This document shows positions 11,104 through 20,700 of a DNA stretch of 64,000 nucleotides, piece after piece (the first letter of the stretch is position 1; every line of letters starts with the position of its first letter). The stretch comes from Chaetomium olivaceum (Eukaryota > Ascomycota > Sordariomycetes > Sordariales > Chaetomiaceae). A model generated the notes under the pieces. It searched no databases. It saw only the letters and a list, made by a program, of their open reading frames with translations, and was not told the DNA's origin. The translations under genes were made by a program, and so were the position numbers. The stretch spans positions 310,001 to 374,000 of the forward strand of contig JAYWVB010000014.1 in assembly GCA_039881045.1 (NCBI GenBank), read 5' to 3'.

Positions 11104-12126
11104 ATGGCTACCCAATGGCCTACGTTTCATGGTCGGAAAGGGGAGTCCGCATCCGAATACATTGAAGACATCCAAGTCAACGTCGACCTGTCAGAGATAA
11201 CGGGGAATGAGACTACGGCCAACAGAGTCTCGCGTGGCAAGTTTCGCACCGGCCTGCGCGGTGAGGCCAGGGACTGGTGGCGCATGGAATACGAGGGAGA
11301 CAGGGAGAATTACGAACACATCAAGAACGCCTTCCTGGAACGCTTCCCTCCGACGACGTTGACGAATTCAGCAGCGATCATGCAGCAAGCCGTGTCTTTT
11401 GAGCGTCATGTCGGTGAACCTTTGGAGGAATACCTCAAGCGAGCAGATCGTCTTCACCGAAAAATCACATCCACAGAGATTCGGGAGGTGTTGGCCAGCC
11501 GCCTGCTGAAGAGTATGTGTGACGGAGAGAAAGATTCGGCGTTGAGGACACGCGTCATTGATCGCTTGCACGCCCAGGGCAAGGTTGTCATCACCGGAGG
11601 CATTGATTGCCTGGCCAAATCGACGACATTCAAGGATGTTCACGACACAATTCTAGCCTGTACCCGACAATTTGGTTCCGGTGAACAAGACGGGGGTGAT
11701 GATGAACACCAAGAAGGAGATGAAACTACCAGATTGGAAAGGCTCATCACCACCATGACCGAGAGACTTGCCAATGTTGTCGCATCGGCGGTGAATCAAC
11801 ACCAACCTCCTCAGAACTACCAACCTCCTCAAAACAGGAACCCAAACAATCGGCCATTGTATGAGCCAAACACACATAACCCTGGCACACAGAACCCCAA
11901 CACACAAACAAACGGGCGGAGATGGTGGTGCGACTGGTGTGGACTGGACGAATGCGATCATCCAACATACCGATGCCCACACACCAAGGAACCCTGGATG
12001 ATGCGGTGCGATTTACAAATATGCGAAGAAGACTTGCTCGCCAGGAAGCCCGAAATGCATCAACACCATCATCTTCAACACCAGGACATGGCAACACTGG
12101 GACGAACCCCCAGGTGTCGAGTTTGA
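11104..12126 (+). CDS. Gag-like polyprotein of the LTR element
   Basis: From the ATG at 11104 (good context, CCGCCATGG) the frame runs 340 codons. It has a retrotransposon gag core (FRTGLRGEARDWWRMEYEGD and FLERFPP), then a Gln/Asn/Pro-rich linker. Near the end is a zinc-knuckle-like CDWCGLDECDHPTYRC. It would form the particle that packages element RNA. An open frame one base back (-1) overlaps the end and continues to 12794. Confidence 0.75.
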   Translation: MATQWPTFHGRKGESASEYIEDIQVNVDLSEITGNETTANRVSRGKFRTGLRGEARDWWRMEYEGDRENYEHIKNAFLERFPPTTLTNSAAIMQQAVSFERHVGEPLEEYLKRADRLHRKITSTEIREVLASRLLKSMCDGEKDSALRTRVIDRLHAQGKVVITGGIDCLAKSTTFKDVHDTILACTRQFGSGEQDGGDDEHQEGDETTRLERLITTMTERLANVVASAVNQHQPPQNYQPPQNRNPNNRPLYEPNTHNPGTQNPNTQTNGRRWWCDWCGLDECDHPTYRCPHTKEPWMMRCDLQICEEDLLARKPEMHQHHHLQHQDMATLGRTPRCRV

Positions 12127-12794
12127 CACTTACAATGCCGTCATTTGTTGGTGCGTTGAGCCCGCAGGATGCCAGGGCATACCAGGCGGAATTTTCCAGT
12201 CTCGGCAAGCGGATTGAAGCCATTGATGATGCAGTCATGGCAATGCGTAGACCGGAGGCACCGAAGACCGTGGTGACATCTGCACTGTCGAAGCCTACCG
12301 ACAAGGTCCGGAAGCCGGCTGCTCCGAAAAAGGTCCACATCAGTGAGGACGTTGTCGAAAGATATTTGCATGATGAATCGGCACCAACGGACACCAATGA
12401 TGATGCAACTGTTGGTGACATGCCGGATGCGCTTCCACCGGTCATGGAACTGCCGGAGCTGAGACCACAGACGACAACTGCCTCTCACCAGCAAACGTCG
12501 GATATCGCAATTGGGGGAGATGATGTCGAGAGCCACCATGAAATTGAGGAACTGGGCGACGATGATGAAATTCCGGTCCAAGAGCACATTCTTGAGCGAG
12601 TCATTGATGAATTTGACAAGAAGATGAGGGAGGCCGTCAAAACCACCCCGCCATTGCAACATGCACATCCAATGGAACCGACCTCACCATCGAACCCCCT
12701 CCCGGTATCTCCCATGCGAGAAAATGCACCAGATGGTGATGCCCCCCTCTTCTCACATTGTGGGCCTGGCAAAGACGGGGCAAGTCCCGTTTGA
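12127..12794 (+). CDS. Acidic connector ORF of the LTR element
   Basis: This frame is entered by a -1 change near the end of gag and stays open from 11922 to a TGA at 12792. The product is acidic, Pro/Thr-rich and without a recognised catalytic motif. The same frame reopens at about 12834 with the protease, so the stops at 12792 and 12807 may be decay or read-through sites. Treated as a linker region of a gag-pol product. Confidence 0.4.
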
Positions 12795-12833
12795 TATTGG
12801 TGAAGCCCTGGCCGATGTACATCTTGACATTGC

Positions 12834-13610
12834 TTGTTGCAATTGTTGGATGCGGCACCGAGAGTCAGAACAGAGCTCGCCAAGCTGATTGCTGCAGAGA
12901 CACATGGTAACCGCAAGAACACGCCTCCACCGGCCCCGACACTCAAGAGCATCTCGCACATTGAGGCCACAATGAGTGATGGCATTGCGGTTCGGGGACG
13001 GGGGATTGGACGAGATGAAGTTGGCACGGTGTCGTCATGCTTCGTGACCGGATATGCACGCGGGGTCAAGTCAGACAGATTCATGATCGACAGCGGCGCT
13101 ACTTTGGAATGCGTTTCACCTCAATTCTGTGAGAAAATGGGAATTGCCCCGTCTACCCTGGAAGTTCCTTGGGAAGTCACACTGGCAAACGACTGCTCCG
13201 ACTTACTCTCCAAATACATCGTTGTCAATTTCATTGTGGGAGGTGTTAGCACGGCGGTGGTCGCGTTCATCTATGGCAATGGTAGTTTTGACGTGATGTT
13301 GTCAAACTCATGGCTTGTACGGGTGAGGGCTATCCAGAATTGGGGGACGAAAGCCATCACCATCCATACTCGGGACGGTTCACCGGAGACAATTCCTTTC
13401 ACCATATCCCGGGCACCAGACACACTTGTCGAATTGATCGAAACACCAGAATCATTCGCAAAAGGTCTTCCAACGCCACCGGAGACGACCCCGGAATCAC
13501 CGAAGGTTCTCATGACAAGGGACCGGGTGATAGAGGTCTTGGCGTCATTGGGATCAGCGCCCACAGACAAACGCATCACAGAACTGGGAAAAGTCATAGC
13601 CCAGTCCTGA
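12834..13610 (+). CDS. Retropepsin-like aspartic protease domain of the LTR element
   Basis: It contains FMIDSGATLECVSPQFCEKM; the D-S-G triad is the catalytic motif of retroviral-type aspartic proteases. FIYGNGSFDVMLSNSWL lies where the family has its second conserved strand (usually ..ILG..WL). The frame opens after the connector ORF without a needed ATG, as expected for a polyprotein segment, and closes at 13608. Confidence 0.7.
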   Translation: MLQLLDAAPRVRTELAKLIAAETHGNRKNTPPPAPTLKSISHIEATMSDGIAVRGRGIGRDEVGTVSSCFVTGYARGVKSDRFMIDSGATLECVSPQFCEKMGIAPSTLEVPWEVTLANDCSDLLSKYIVVNFIVGGVSTAVVAFIYGNGSFDVMLSNSWLVRVRAIQNWGTKAITIHTRDGSPETIPFTISRAPDTLVELIETPESFAKGLPTPPETTPESPKVLMTRDRVIEVLASLGSAPTDKRITELGKVIAQS

Positions 13611-14602
13611 AGGGCTCACGGGATTGGGTGAGAAAAGACACACGAGCTCATGCGCATGGTGTTGGATACCACAACATCGCCCGGGGCACAACCATCACCA
13701 ACGACAATATTCCTCGTTTGACATTGAGCATGCTTCAGCATGAGGAGACAGATGTTAGCCCCAATGAAACTGATTATTGTTATGATGATGACCTCCGTGA
13801 CGCGTCCAGCAAGTTGAATTTGGCATCGAAAGTTTTCCGGGCCACTTACACCATGTCAGATCAGATTTCCATCATCAACACCATCACAGACGAAGATTCA
13901 CTATTACACCGACAACTATCACACCGACGGCCTGTGGGAACACAGGAAGATGGGGAGATGACACCAAGTGACAAAACCTGTGAGCTGGGTGGCGGCGATA
14001 AACCGACCGGAGCTGGGCAGATTGGGTGTAGGTGCGGAGCAGCACGCAAAGACACCACGCGACAGCATTTTGGTGGGAAAGCGACTTTTCAGAGGGGTCA
14101 GCCTGCAAGTTCGATTTTGCCACCAAACGACGAAAAAGCCAACATTGACGCAAGACAAAGAAAAATTTCACCTCACGACAGGAAGCCGATGGATCAGAGT
14201 TTTGACCCGGAGGACCCCCGAGGCCAGGAACGGAGCTTGAGACAGCTCCGCGAAACTTCCCACACAGAACACAAAATTATGCCACGACACTGGGAGAAGT
14301 TGGAAGCCGTTCGACTTGGGCTGTATCCGGGCCAAAAGACACCATTTTGGTGGGAAAACCAGAATGCAAAGGGGGACCCCTTTGAAGTACGACGATTCCC
14401 GCCAAATGTGCCAATGGCTACAGAATCGCAGAGCACGGTCAACTCTTGGTTCGACACATCCGGAATCACAATCGGCCCAATTGCCAACACGGTGGAAAAA
14501 GTAAATTTGGTGAAAAGGCTTTGTTTTACATGGAGGGAGGTCTTCTCCTACACCCTGGATGATCTACCCCCTACCGACATGATTGAGCACCCGATTGTTT
14601 GA
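13610..14602 (+). CDS. Protease-to-RT linker frame of the LTR element
   Basis: The open frame runs one base behind the protease frame (-1). Its last part (DDLPPTDMIEHPIV) is the standard lead-in to a Ty3-type reverse transcriptase. The TGA at 14600 is bypassed if one base is re-read, which joins it to the RT frame. No domain was recognised in the first 250 codons. CATTTTGGTGGGAAA occurs twice (about 14066 and 14342). Confidence 0.45.
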   Translation, partial: KGSRDWVRKDTRAHAHGVGYHNIARGTTITNDNIPRLTLSMLQHEETDVSPNETDYCYDDDLRDASSKLNLASKVFRATYTMSDQISIINTITDEDSLLHRQLSHRRPVGTQEDGEMTPSDKTCELGGGDKPTGAGQIGCRCGAARKDTTRQHFGGKATFQRGQPASSILPPNDEKANIDARQRKISPHDRKPMDQSFDPEDPRGQERSLRQLRETSHTEHKIMPRHWEKLEAVRLGLYPGQKTPFWWENQNAKGDPFEVRRFPPNVPMATESQSTVNSWFDTSGITIGPIANTVEKVNLVKRLCFTWREVFSYTLDDLPPTDMIEHPIV

Positions 14603-17600
14603 AGCCAATGTCGGAACCGGTGGTGAGGCCAGCTTTTCGATATTCACCAGGACACCGACGGTTTGGGGAAAAGATTTTTGGCAAAATGGAGGCGGCTGGC
14701 ATCATCTCACGCGGCGAGAGTCCATATGGCGCCTGGACTATCTTCGTGGACAAACCGGGAGAGTCATTGAAGCCACCAGACGATCGCGTGTATCGAGTTG
14801 TCCACGACTTCCGACCTGTCAACAGCGACACCGTTAAATCAGCATACCCCTGCCACAACATGGACGTCGATTTGAACGACTTGTGCATCGGCAAGCCGAC
14901 ATGCTACTCCAAGATGGACGCCAAAAATGGGTATTGGGCAGTCCCAATCAGACCGGGGGATGAATGGCTGACCGGTTTTGTCGCACCATCTGGTTGGTAT
15001 TGTTACCGTCGAATGGCACAGGGTTTGAAATGTGCACCAATGACATATGCCAGGTTTGGGGATATGACATTTGGAGCATTTCCGGAACGACCAGTTGCAT
15101 CACGCATTTGTCACTCTTGTGGACAGCCAACTGGAAGATCGGCGGTGGGAGTGTCATGGCCGATTGCACAAAGGCCCTCAGTTGTCGGCGATGATCAGTT
15201 GGAACGTGTCGAAATGCTTCCAGCACTTCCGTCAGTCATCGGCTACAATAAAGCTACCGGAAATTCGCTCATCCTTTATGTCGACGACCATGTGATGTCG
15301 GGACATGATTTCTGGACACACCTTGCCTTCCTTCACGAAATCTATTTTCCCCGTGTGGCCTTCGGACCGATCCCATTGGCACCAAACAAAACACAGCTGT
15401 TCATGTCAGAGCTGACTGTTGTTGGATTTCATTTGGCCGACGGAAAGATCATGGCAGCTGCGAAGCATATCAAGAAGTTCGAACGGTGGCGACAACAGTG
15501 GGCACAATCACCTCCAAAAACATGGGAAGAGACACAACAACTGGTGTATTTGACACCATTTTTACGCCGACACATACCGGGTCGGGCAGACTTGATACGC
15601 ACACTGAAGTCAGCCTTTTTCATCGAGGACAACAAGATCACACCCACTGGCAGGAAGTCAACCGTCACTGTGTGGAAACCACGCCCGTCACCAGAATGGA
15701 CTGAGGATCAGGATGAAGCTGTCGCCCGGATATGTGATGCCATTCAGCACAACGCCATTCATGGGACGGATCCATCCAAGGCATTCCACATCGCATGTGA
15801 CGCCAGCGCCAATGCACTGGGTGCAGTGATGTTTCAGTTGGGAGACGCGACAACACCATTTGATGAATACCGGGAAAAGCGACACTTCCATTCCATCAAC
15901 ATCAACATGTTCATGTCCTTCGCTCTCCAGGATGGTGAATTGCGCTACAGCATTCCAGAGAAGGAGATGCTTGCAGTGGTGAGGGCATTGAAGGAGACAC
16001 AATGGATCACACAAGCATCAGAATTCCCAATTCACATTTACAGCGATCATCTGTCAGTCGTCCAGTCGATGACAAATTTGGCCAAGGTGCATTCAAAGGT
16101 CACCCGATGGATCGACACACTCACGGAATTCAATATTATTTTTCACCACCGGCCTAATACCGACAAGGTGATATGCATTGCAGACGGCATGTCTCGGCTC
16201 CGGGACCATTTGCAGGATACACCAGACCAAAACACACGAATGAGAAACGATGCATCATGGACATTGCAGGCGGTTATGGCACTAGACTCGGAAATGCCTA
16301 TAACCCTGATGAATGAGGATGATGTCTTGCCCTTTGCGGGTAGGATGGTGTCATCAGCTGGCAGGCTGGCTGCACTGAGGTCGGGGGGGCCGAAGAAACG
16401 ACATGCACATGCTCAAGACCACGATTGGTATCAAGACATCACGGCATGGATGTTAGGCGGGGATGTTGAGATACAGCACTTGCCTAAGGCCAGACAGAGA
16501 CTGATCAAGAGGAGGGCACTCCATTACAAGTTGGATGGCATCACATTATTGCGGGTGGAAAACGATGATAGTTTGGCACTGTGCATCAAACCGGATCGGG
16601 TGAAGGATGTCTTGAAATGGGCACACGACCACCACGGGCATTATACAGAGGCCACCATGATGAGGAACTTGCGAGGACGCTTCTGGTGGCCGGATCGAGC
16701 AAGCAACATTGACACGTATTGCAAGACGTGTTTGGTGTGTCAAAAGGTTGGACCGCGACTGCGCCATGGAGCTCCACGACATTTGGCTGTGTTCCGTCCT
16801 ATGGAACTTTTCGGCATGGACTTCATCGGTCCTATTTCACCAATGGGAGTCGGGGGGAAGAAATACATCTTGATTGGTGTTGATTATTTCGCTCGATTCA
16901 TCTTCGGAGCTGCCCTGGAAGAAGCCAACGCCTACTCCGTTGGACACACTTTCATCTTCCAATGGTCCCCGGTTGTGGGATGGCCCTCCCGCACATATAC
17001 GGACAACGGATCTCACTTCAAGAATGAGGTGCTCAAAACAATCTTTGCACAGCACGGAACAGAGATGACTTTCGCACCTACGACACACCCGCAGAGTGTG
17101 GGCTTGGCAGAGAGATGCGTCCGTTTGGTGAAGGCTCAATTGATGAAATGGGCATGCACTAAATCCGGATTGGACGACCTCCGTCAATGGCCAGTCACTC
17201 TTCCACGTACCCTTGTTGACATTAACACAAGGTGGTCAAGATCACTGGGAACAGCACCATCATCAGCCTTTTTGGGATTTGACCCCGTGTGTGCATCAGC
17301 TCCCGATGAAGTGGTTGGACTGGCTGCGACCCCGACAGATTTTGAGGACAATGTGGTGGACCGTCATGATCATCTCATGGCTCACATGGACAGGAGATCT
17401 GAACTGCAACACACGGTGGCTATGAAGCTGGCCGTGGAAGCAGATGATCATCCGGACAGCGAACCTGTCAGGAGATTTGAACCGAATTCATGGGTCTGGG
17501 AAGTACGAGACAAGGATGGAAAAGACACTTCGAAATTTCTCCCACGATGGATCGGGCCACATCGCATCATTCGTCGGGAATCACCATATTCCTACATTGT

Positions 17601-17814
17601 GCAGTCCGCCACACATCCTGGAAAGGTCCGGAAGGTTCATGTCGATCATCTGAAACAGTATCGAGGGTATGTTGACTGGATGGGAAATACCGGTGATTCT
17701 GCCGGAGATCCCGGGGGTCAAGATGATGTTGTCACGGCACGGGGACTGGCGGAATTGGCCGTTTGCGGTCGAGACGAAGGTTTGGCGGGAAAAGAAGTGA
17801 ATTTGGAAGGATGA
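14599..17814 (+). CDS. Pol: reverse transcriptase, RNase H and integrase
   Basis: 1,071 uninterrupted codons. The RT has VYRVVHDFRPVN and the active-site YVDD near residue 227. RNase H has HIACDASANALGAVMF near residue 397 and the EKEMLAV motif. The integrase has an HHCC zinc finger (HDHHGHYTEATM..CKTCLVCQ) and a DDE core. In that core, MDFIGP and TDNGSHF are followed by Glu 35 residues after the second Asp. The C-terminus carries the GPHRIIRRESPYSYIV segment typical of Ty3 elements. About 75 residues separate GLKCAPMTYARFGD from YVDD, longer than usual. The frame has no internal stop, so the element may still move if the upstream frames are expressed. Confidence 0.9.
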   Translation: MKPMSEPVVRPAFRYSPGHRRFGEKIFGKMEAAGIISRGESPYGAWTIFVDKPGESLKPPDDRVYRVVHDFRPVNSDTVKSAYPCHNMDVDLNDLCIGKPTCYSKMDAKNGYWAVPIRPGDEWLTGFVAPSGWYCYRRMAQGLKCAPMTYARFGDMTFGAFPERPVASRICHSCGQPTGRSAVGVSWPIAQRPSVVGDDQLERVEMLPALPSVIGYNKATGNSLILYVDDHVMSGHDFWTHLAFLHEIYFPRVAFGPIPLAPNKTQLFMSELTVVGFHLADGKIMAAAKHIKKFERWRQQWAQSPPKTWEETQQLVYLTPFLRRHIPGRADLIRTLKSAFFIEDNKITPTGRKSTVTVWKPRPSPEWTEDQDEAVARICDAIQHNAIHGTDPSKAFHIACDASANALGAVMFQLGDATTPFDEYREKRHFHSININMFMSFALQDGELRYSIPEKEMLAVVRALKETQWITQASEFPIHIYSDHLSVVQSMTNLAKVHSKVTRWIDTLTEFNIIFHHRPNTDKVICIADGMSRLRDHLQDTPDQNTRMRNDASWTLQAVMALDSEMPITLMNEDDVLPFAGRMVSSAGRLAALRSGGPKKRHAHAQDHDWYQDITAWMLGGDVEIQHLPKARQRLIKRRALHYKLDGITLLRVENDDSLALCIKPDRVKDVLKWAHDHHGHYTEATMMRNLRGRFWWPDRASNIDTYCKTCLVCQKVGPRLRHGAPRHLAVFRPMELFGMDFIGPISPMGVGGKKYILIGVDYFARFIFGAALEEANAYSVGHTFIFQWSPVVGWPSRTYTDNGSHFKNEVLKTIFAQHGTEMTFAPTTHPQSVGLAERCVRLVKAQLMKWACTKSGLDDLRQWPVTLPRTLVDINTRWSRSLGTAPSSAFLGFDPVCASAPDEVVGLAATPTDFEDNVVDRHDHLMAHMDRRSELQHTVAMKLAVEADDHPDSEPVRRFEPNSWVWEVRDKDGKDTSKFLPRWIGPHRIIRRESPYSYIVQSATHPGKVRKVHVDHLKQYRGYVDWMGNTGDSAGDPGGQDDVVTARGLAELAVCGRDEGLAGKEVNLEG

Positions 17815-17912
17815 TGGAGTAGAAGTTGTGACAGGCGACCGACATCACTATCCACACCTTTGTTGAAGGTTTTGTAGCGATGGGGACATCGATTATTGTA
17901 CCCCGGGGACTC

Positions 17913-18059
17913 TGAAGAAGGGATGATGGACACAGCTATTTTAGGCTTAGTTTTTGGTGGGGAAGGCATTAGATAATCACTGCTTGAGGGGTGGACAAAA
18001 GGATCTCGAACGGATCCACCAGACTTAGAAGAATCAAGCAACTTTACCCTTCTTCTTCA
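17913..18059 (+). repeat. 3' LTR (147 bp)
   Basis: Identical to the 5' LTR except for one G missing in a G run. Preceded by ATTGTACCCCGGGGACTC, not a clean purine tract, so the polypurine primer is unclear. Confidence 0.95.
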
Positions 18060-18600
18060 CTCCCCAATGGCACCATCCTGATCAAGAGCAAGACGGTCGC
18101 CATCCCGAGCCAAATGCGGGGCAAAGAAGGCAGATGGAGGGGCGAGCCAGGTTTCAGGTGGGTTACCCACCGAACGGGGCCTCTTTGCACCCCGGCCTTC
18201 GCTATGACAGATCAGAAGAGCCAGGGCAAGCAGTTCTCCAACGTGCTCGTCAACCTCAAAGGCGTCCACTCGAGTGGCACGGCGACGCGGCCCAGCTTCA
18301 TGAGCCTGTACGTGCAGCTCGAGGGCGCAAAGCTGGGACGGGCTGCATCTGTTTCGGAAGCCAGCGCGCAGTGACTTCATCGAGCCCAAGAATGTGCTTG
18401 ACAAAGACATGAGGGAGGCCATCCTCAAGCTGGAACGACGGGGTGAGGAGACCAGACGGCGGTTCGAGCAAGACCACAGGTCTGAGCCGTGGTTTCAAGA
18501 ATGGGCTGCCATGCCTGAATCTGGCCAGGGGACTGAAACCGATGACGTAGAGGACGCGGCGCTCTGGCGAGACCTTGGGGTTTCCGAGCTCGGATCGTAG
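18060..18600 (+). pseudogene. Helitron helicase fragment, module 1, part 2
   Basis: It resumes the helicase after the LTR element at CTCCCCAATGG and runs to the stop equivalent to 23085 in module 2. It includes MTDQKSQGKQFSNVLVNLKG and the start of motif VI (MSLYVQL). A 2-bp deletion near 18320 (CAGCTCGAGG against CAGCTGTCGAGG) breaks the frame inside motif VI. Confidence 0.8.
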
Positions 18601-19037
18601 CACAGCTCTCCACTGTTGCTCTGTTTTGGAGCTCTTTTCTAGCGGAATAAGCTGCTTCCAATTGCTATTTTAATTTTCCTTCTCCTTTATTGGCCTGCAA
18701 TCTGCATCCTTTCGTGGTCGTCGGTGAAGCTACCGAGGGGTGCGCCATCTCATTGGTCCTTATAAACCGGGGCCAGCCCCACAGCTGACAAGCCCCAACA
18801 GACCGTCCGTGCACCACCACTGCCAAGCCCAACTTCGAGACGCTCATCGTCAGAGGCAAGTTCCTCCACGCAAAACAAGATGGCTCGTTCCACGATCGTT
18901 AGGATAATGACAGTAAAACTTCACAGTATACAGGGAGAAATGACACGGCTTTTTTGATGGGGCGTTTGGATGGGGCGTTTTATGGGGTTTTTATGGGGCG
19001 GAAGTGGTCCGTGCTTGGAGCATGGTTTTTCTCGGAA
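18601..19037 (+). repeat. Conserved helitron tail, module 1
   Basis: This sequence follows the helicase stop in all three modules. It holds an ATTGG-TATAAA-type block at about 18750-18765, a unique ~150-bp segment, and a run of ATGGGG/TTTTATGGG repeats at 18955-19000. This copy stops at TTTTTCTCGGAA and module 2 starts at once. The GTTCCTCCAGGC repeats of the other two tails are missing. Confidence 0.7.
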
Positions 19038-19091
19038 CAAGAGGGACCGTGCCCGCGCGCAGCGGGCACGCCAAAGGAAGCCTGGAGGAAC
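19038..19091. repeat. Helitron-type hairpin terminus, copy 2 (loop inverted)
   Basis: Same end as copies 1 and 3. Here the stem (19049-19056 with 19062-19069) encloses GCGCA instead of TGCGC. The whole 21-base hairpin is thus the exact reverse complement of that in copies 1 and 3, while the flanks keep their orientation. Confidence 0.75.
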
Positions 19092-19218
19092 GGGCCGGCG
19101 CAGTTAGCCCACGGCCGCAATACAATGCTGTCGTGCGATTAGTTTCAGGCCGCTTGTCAGGCCGCTTGCCGAATGTTGAGAAAGCAAGCAAAGGCAGTTC
19201 TTTGGTCAATCTCAAAAT

Positions 19219-20700
19219 CTAGTCATACAGCCGCGCCTTCTTTTTTCCCGCTGTGGATCTCTTGCTTCTGGCCGGTTCCGGAGGGCTTGGTTCCTTCCTT
19301 TTCTTTGTCGAGGTACTGCTATTCGACACGAATTGAGCGTCCAACAATTCCTCTGTGTCCGAAGCGCCGTTCGAGTCATCGCCATCTAGATCAACGGTTA
19401 GGCGAGCCGTGGGTCTGGCAGGCGGCGATCCATACCTGAAGATGGAACTGTGAACATCGGGGCAGGGTCCGCCGTGATTGAAGCCACTGGTGCTCCAGGG
19501 CTGGCTGCTAGTGCGGTCGTTTCGCGTTCTGTGGTCTTTGGGGCATCCATCGAGGCAGAAGATCTAATCTGAGGTGACGAAGTGGGCTTTTGAGCACGGT
19601 TGGGTGACGAGAATGGGTTTCTGCTTGCGACTCCTCCGGGGCCAGCTGGGCGTGGTGTCGTAGGTGACTTGTCGACAAGGTTCGATGATTTTGACGTGGG
19701 TGTATTGTTGGTAGACAAGGAATTCTGCCGAATGAATTCCCAGTTGTCGGGAAGAATTACCAGGATTCGAAGGCTGGAATCGACTGGCTGAGGCCCTCGG
19801 ATTAGGTCGCGGTCTAGGACCCCCAGGAGTCGGCCACTGCATGCGATCCACGAGCCTTTAGGAAAGGGGTTTGCGGCGGTCCGCATCCATCCGGCCAGTG
19901 ACTTCCAGGGTTGCTGCTCGACGGGGAAGACAACAAGGACGTGGCATATGTGTATGCCTTTGCGAGGAGGGCGGTCGTTCTCCGGCTGCAAGTAAGACCC
20001 GAGTTTGACGAACACCGAAGTCTTGATCAGCGGCTCAGGCCAGACTCCCTCCTTGATGTGGAAGGTATCTAGGTCGACAGGGCCGGCAAAGGATACATGT
20101 GCTGAAGTGGTTGGCCAGAGAGCTGTCTCGTCAGGACCACCGAGCTGGCTGGGGATGACACTTGGAAGCGTTAGCAGCCAGGTTCTGCTTCAGTGCAAAA
20201 TAATAGCGCGTACGGAGTCAAGCCGTCATCGCGCGGCAGTGCCAGTGCCACCTGTACGGACTGGGTTTCGTCTGTCTCCCATCCATTAACACCTACGCCT
20301 TGGAAGGTAAGTTTGTTTGGGAAAAGTCGGGTGACGATGCTGAACCATTTCCCTTCCCAATCCTCTTCCAGGGTCGCTATTTCTGCTTCTGTGTTGAACA
20401 TGGAGAGTATCACCGGAAGTCCCGAGCTGTCTTCGTCTTCGGTACTCAGGAGGCGCGGGTAGAGCTCCTGGATAAAAGCGGGGGGATGAATGATAGGAAG
20501 GTCCCGGCCTTGAAGTTTCCTGCACTCGTGTATCGGGAGCCAGATGGGAGAATGTCGCATTGGGCCAAGTCGGAGTGGTAGGTGACGATGAGATCCGAAC
20601 CGATTGTCCCTGGTCTCGTTTGTTTGGCCGTGGGGGGATCGGGTAGACGGCAGAGACGGAAGAAGCCATGGCGGCGTTAGTAGCGTTCCAGCTTCTATCA
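19219..20700 (-). pseudogene. Helitron accessory gene, longest copy
   Basis: Minus-strand multi-exon gene conserved beside each hairpin end. The last exon is 19385-19219 and the intron 19435-19386 (donor GTATGG, acceptor ATCTAG). The previous exon runs leftwards from about 20200 to 19436. Residues near GSWIACSGRLLGVLDRDLIR, followed by SSLRILVILPDNWEF, look like the strands of an OB fold. The C-terminal half is Ser/Pro-rich and ends in a basic tail (TKKRKEPSPPEPARSKRSTA). The N-terminal part (LSTEDEDSSGLPVILSMFNT..WEGKWFSIVTRLFPNKL) lies at 20500-20250. Frame breaks near 20560 and 20200 prevent a full ORF. Function unproven; a single-strand-DNA-binding helper of transposition is one idea. Confidence 0.5.

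Larger units (their letters stand above)
9830..18059 (+). mobile_element. Ty3/gypsy-type LTR retrotransposon, nested in a helitron helicase
   Basis: The element is 8,230 bp, bounded by LTRs of 148 and 147 bp that start TG and end CA, with a 4-bp CTCC target duplication. Domain order is gag, protease, reverse transcriptase, RNase H and integrase, which defines the Ty3/gypsy type. The two LTRs differ only by the length of one G run (5 against 4), so the insertion is recent. Gag and the RT-RNase H-integrase frame are long and open. The region between them changes frame three times. Confidence 0.95.
6771..19037. mobile_element. Helitron-like module 1, carrying a CorA-like pseudogene and a nested LTR element
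   Basis: Order from the left: the hairpin end (6771-6824), a rearranged accessory-gene fragment (minus) and a broken CorA-like gene (plus). Next comes the 3' third of a helitron helicase, interrupted by the LTR retrotransposon at 9830-18059, and then a conserved tail ending where module 2 begins. The limits rest on comparison with modules 2 and 3. The left limit is where CAAGAGGG begins to be shared by all three. No Rep/HUH domain is present, so the module is non-autonomous. The right tail lacks the GTTCCTCCAGGC repeats found in modules 2 and 3. Confidence 0.6.

Noticed and set aside
13968..14240. Several overlapping minus and plus frames in the LTR linker
   Set aside because: Shadows of the polyprotein region; no independent support.
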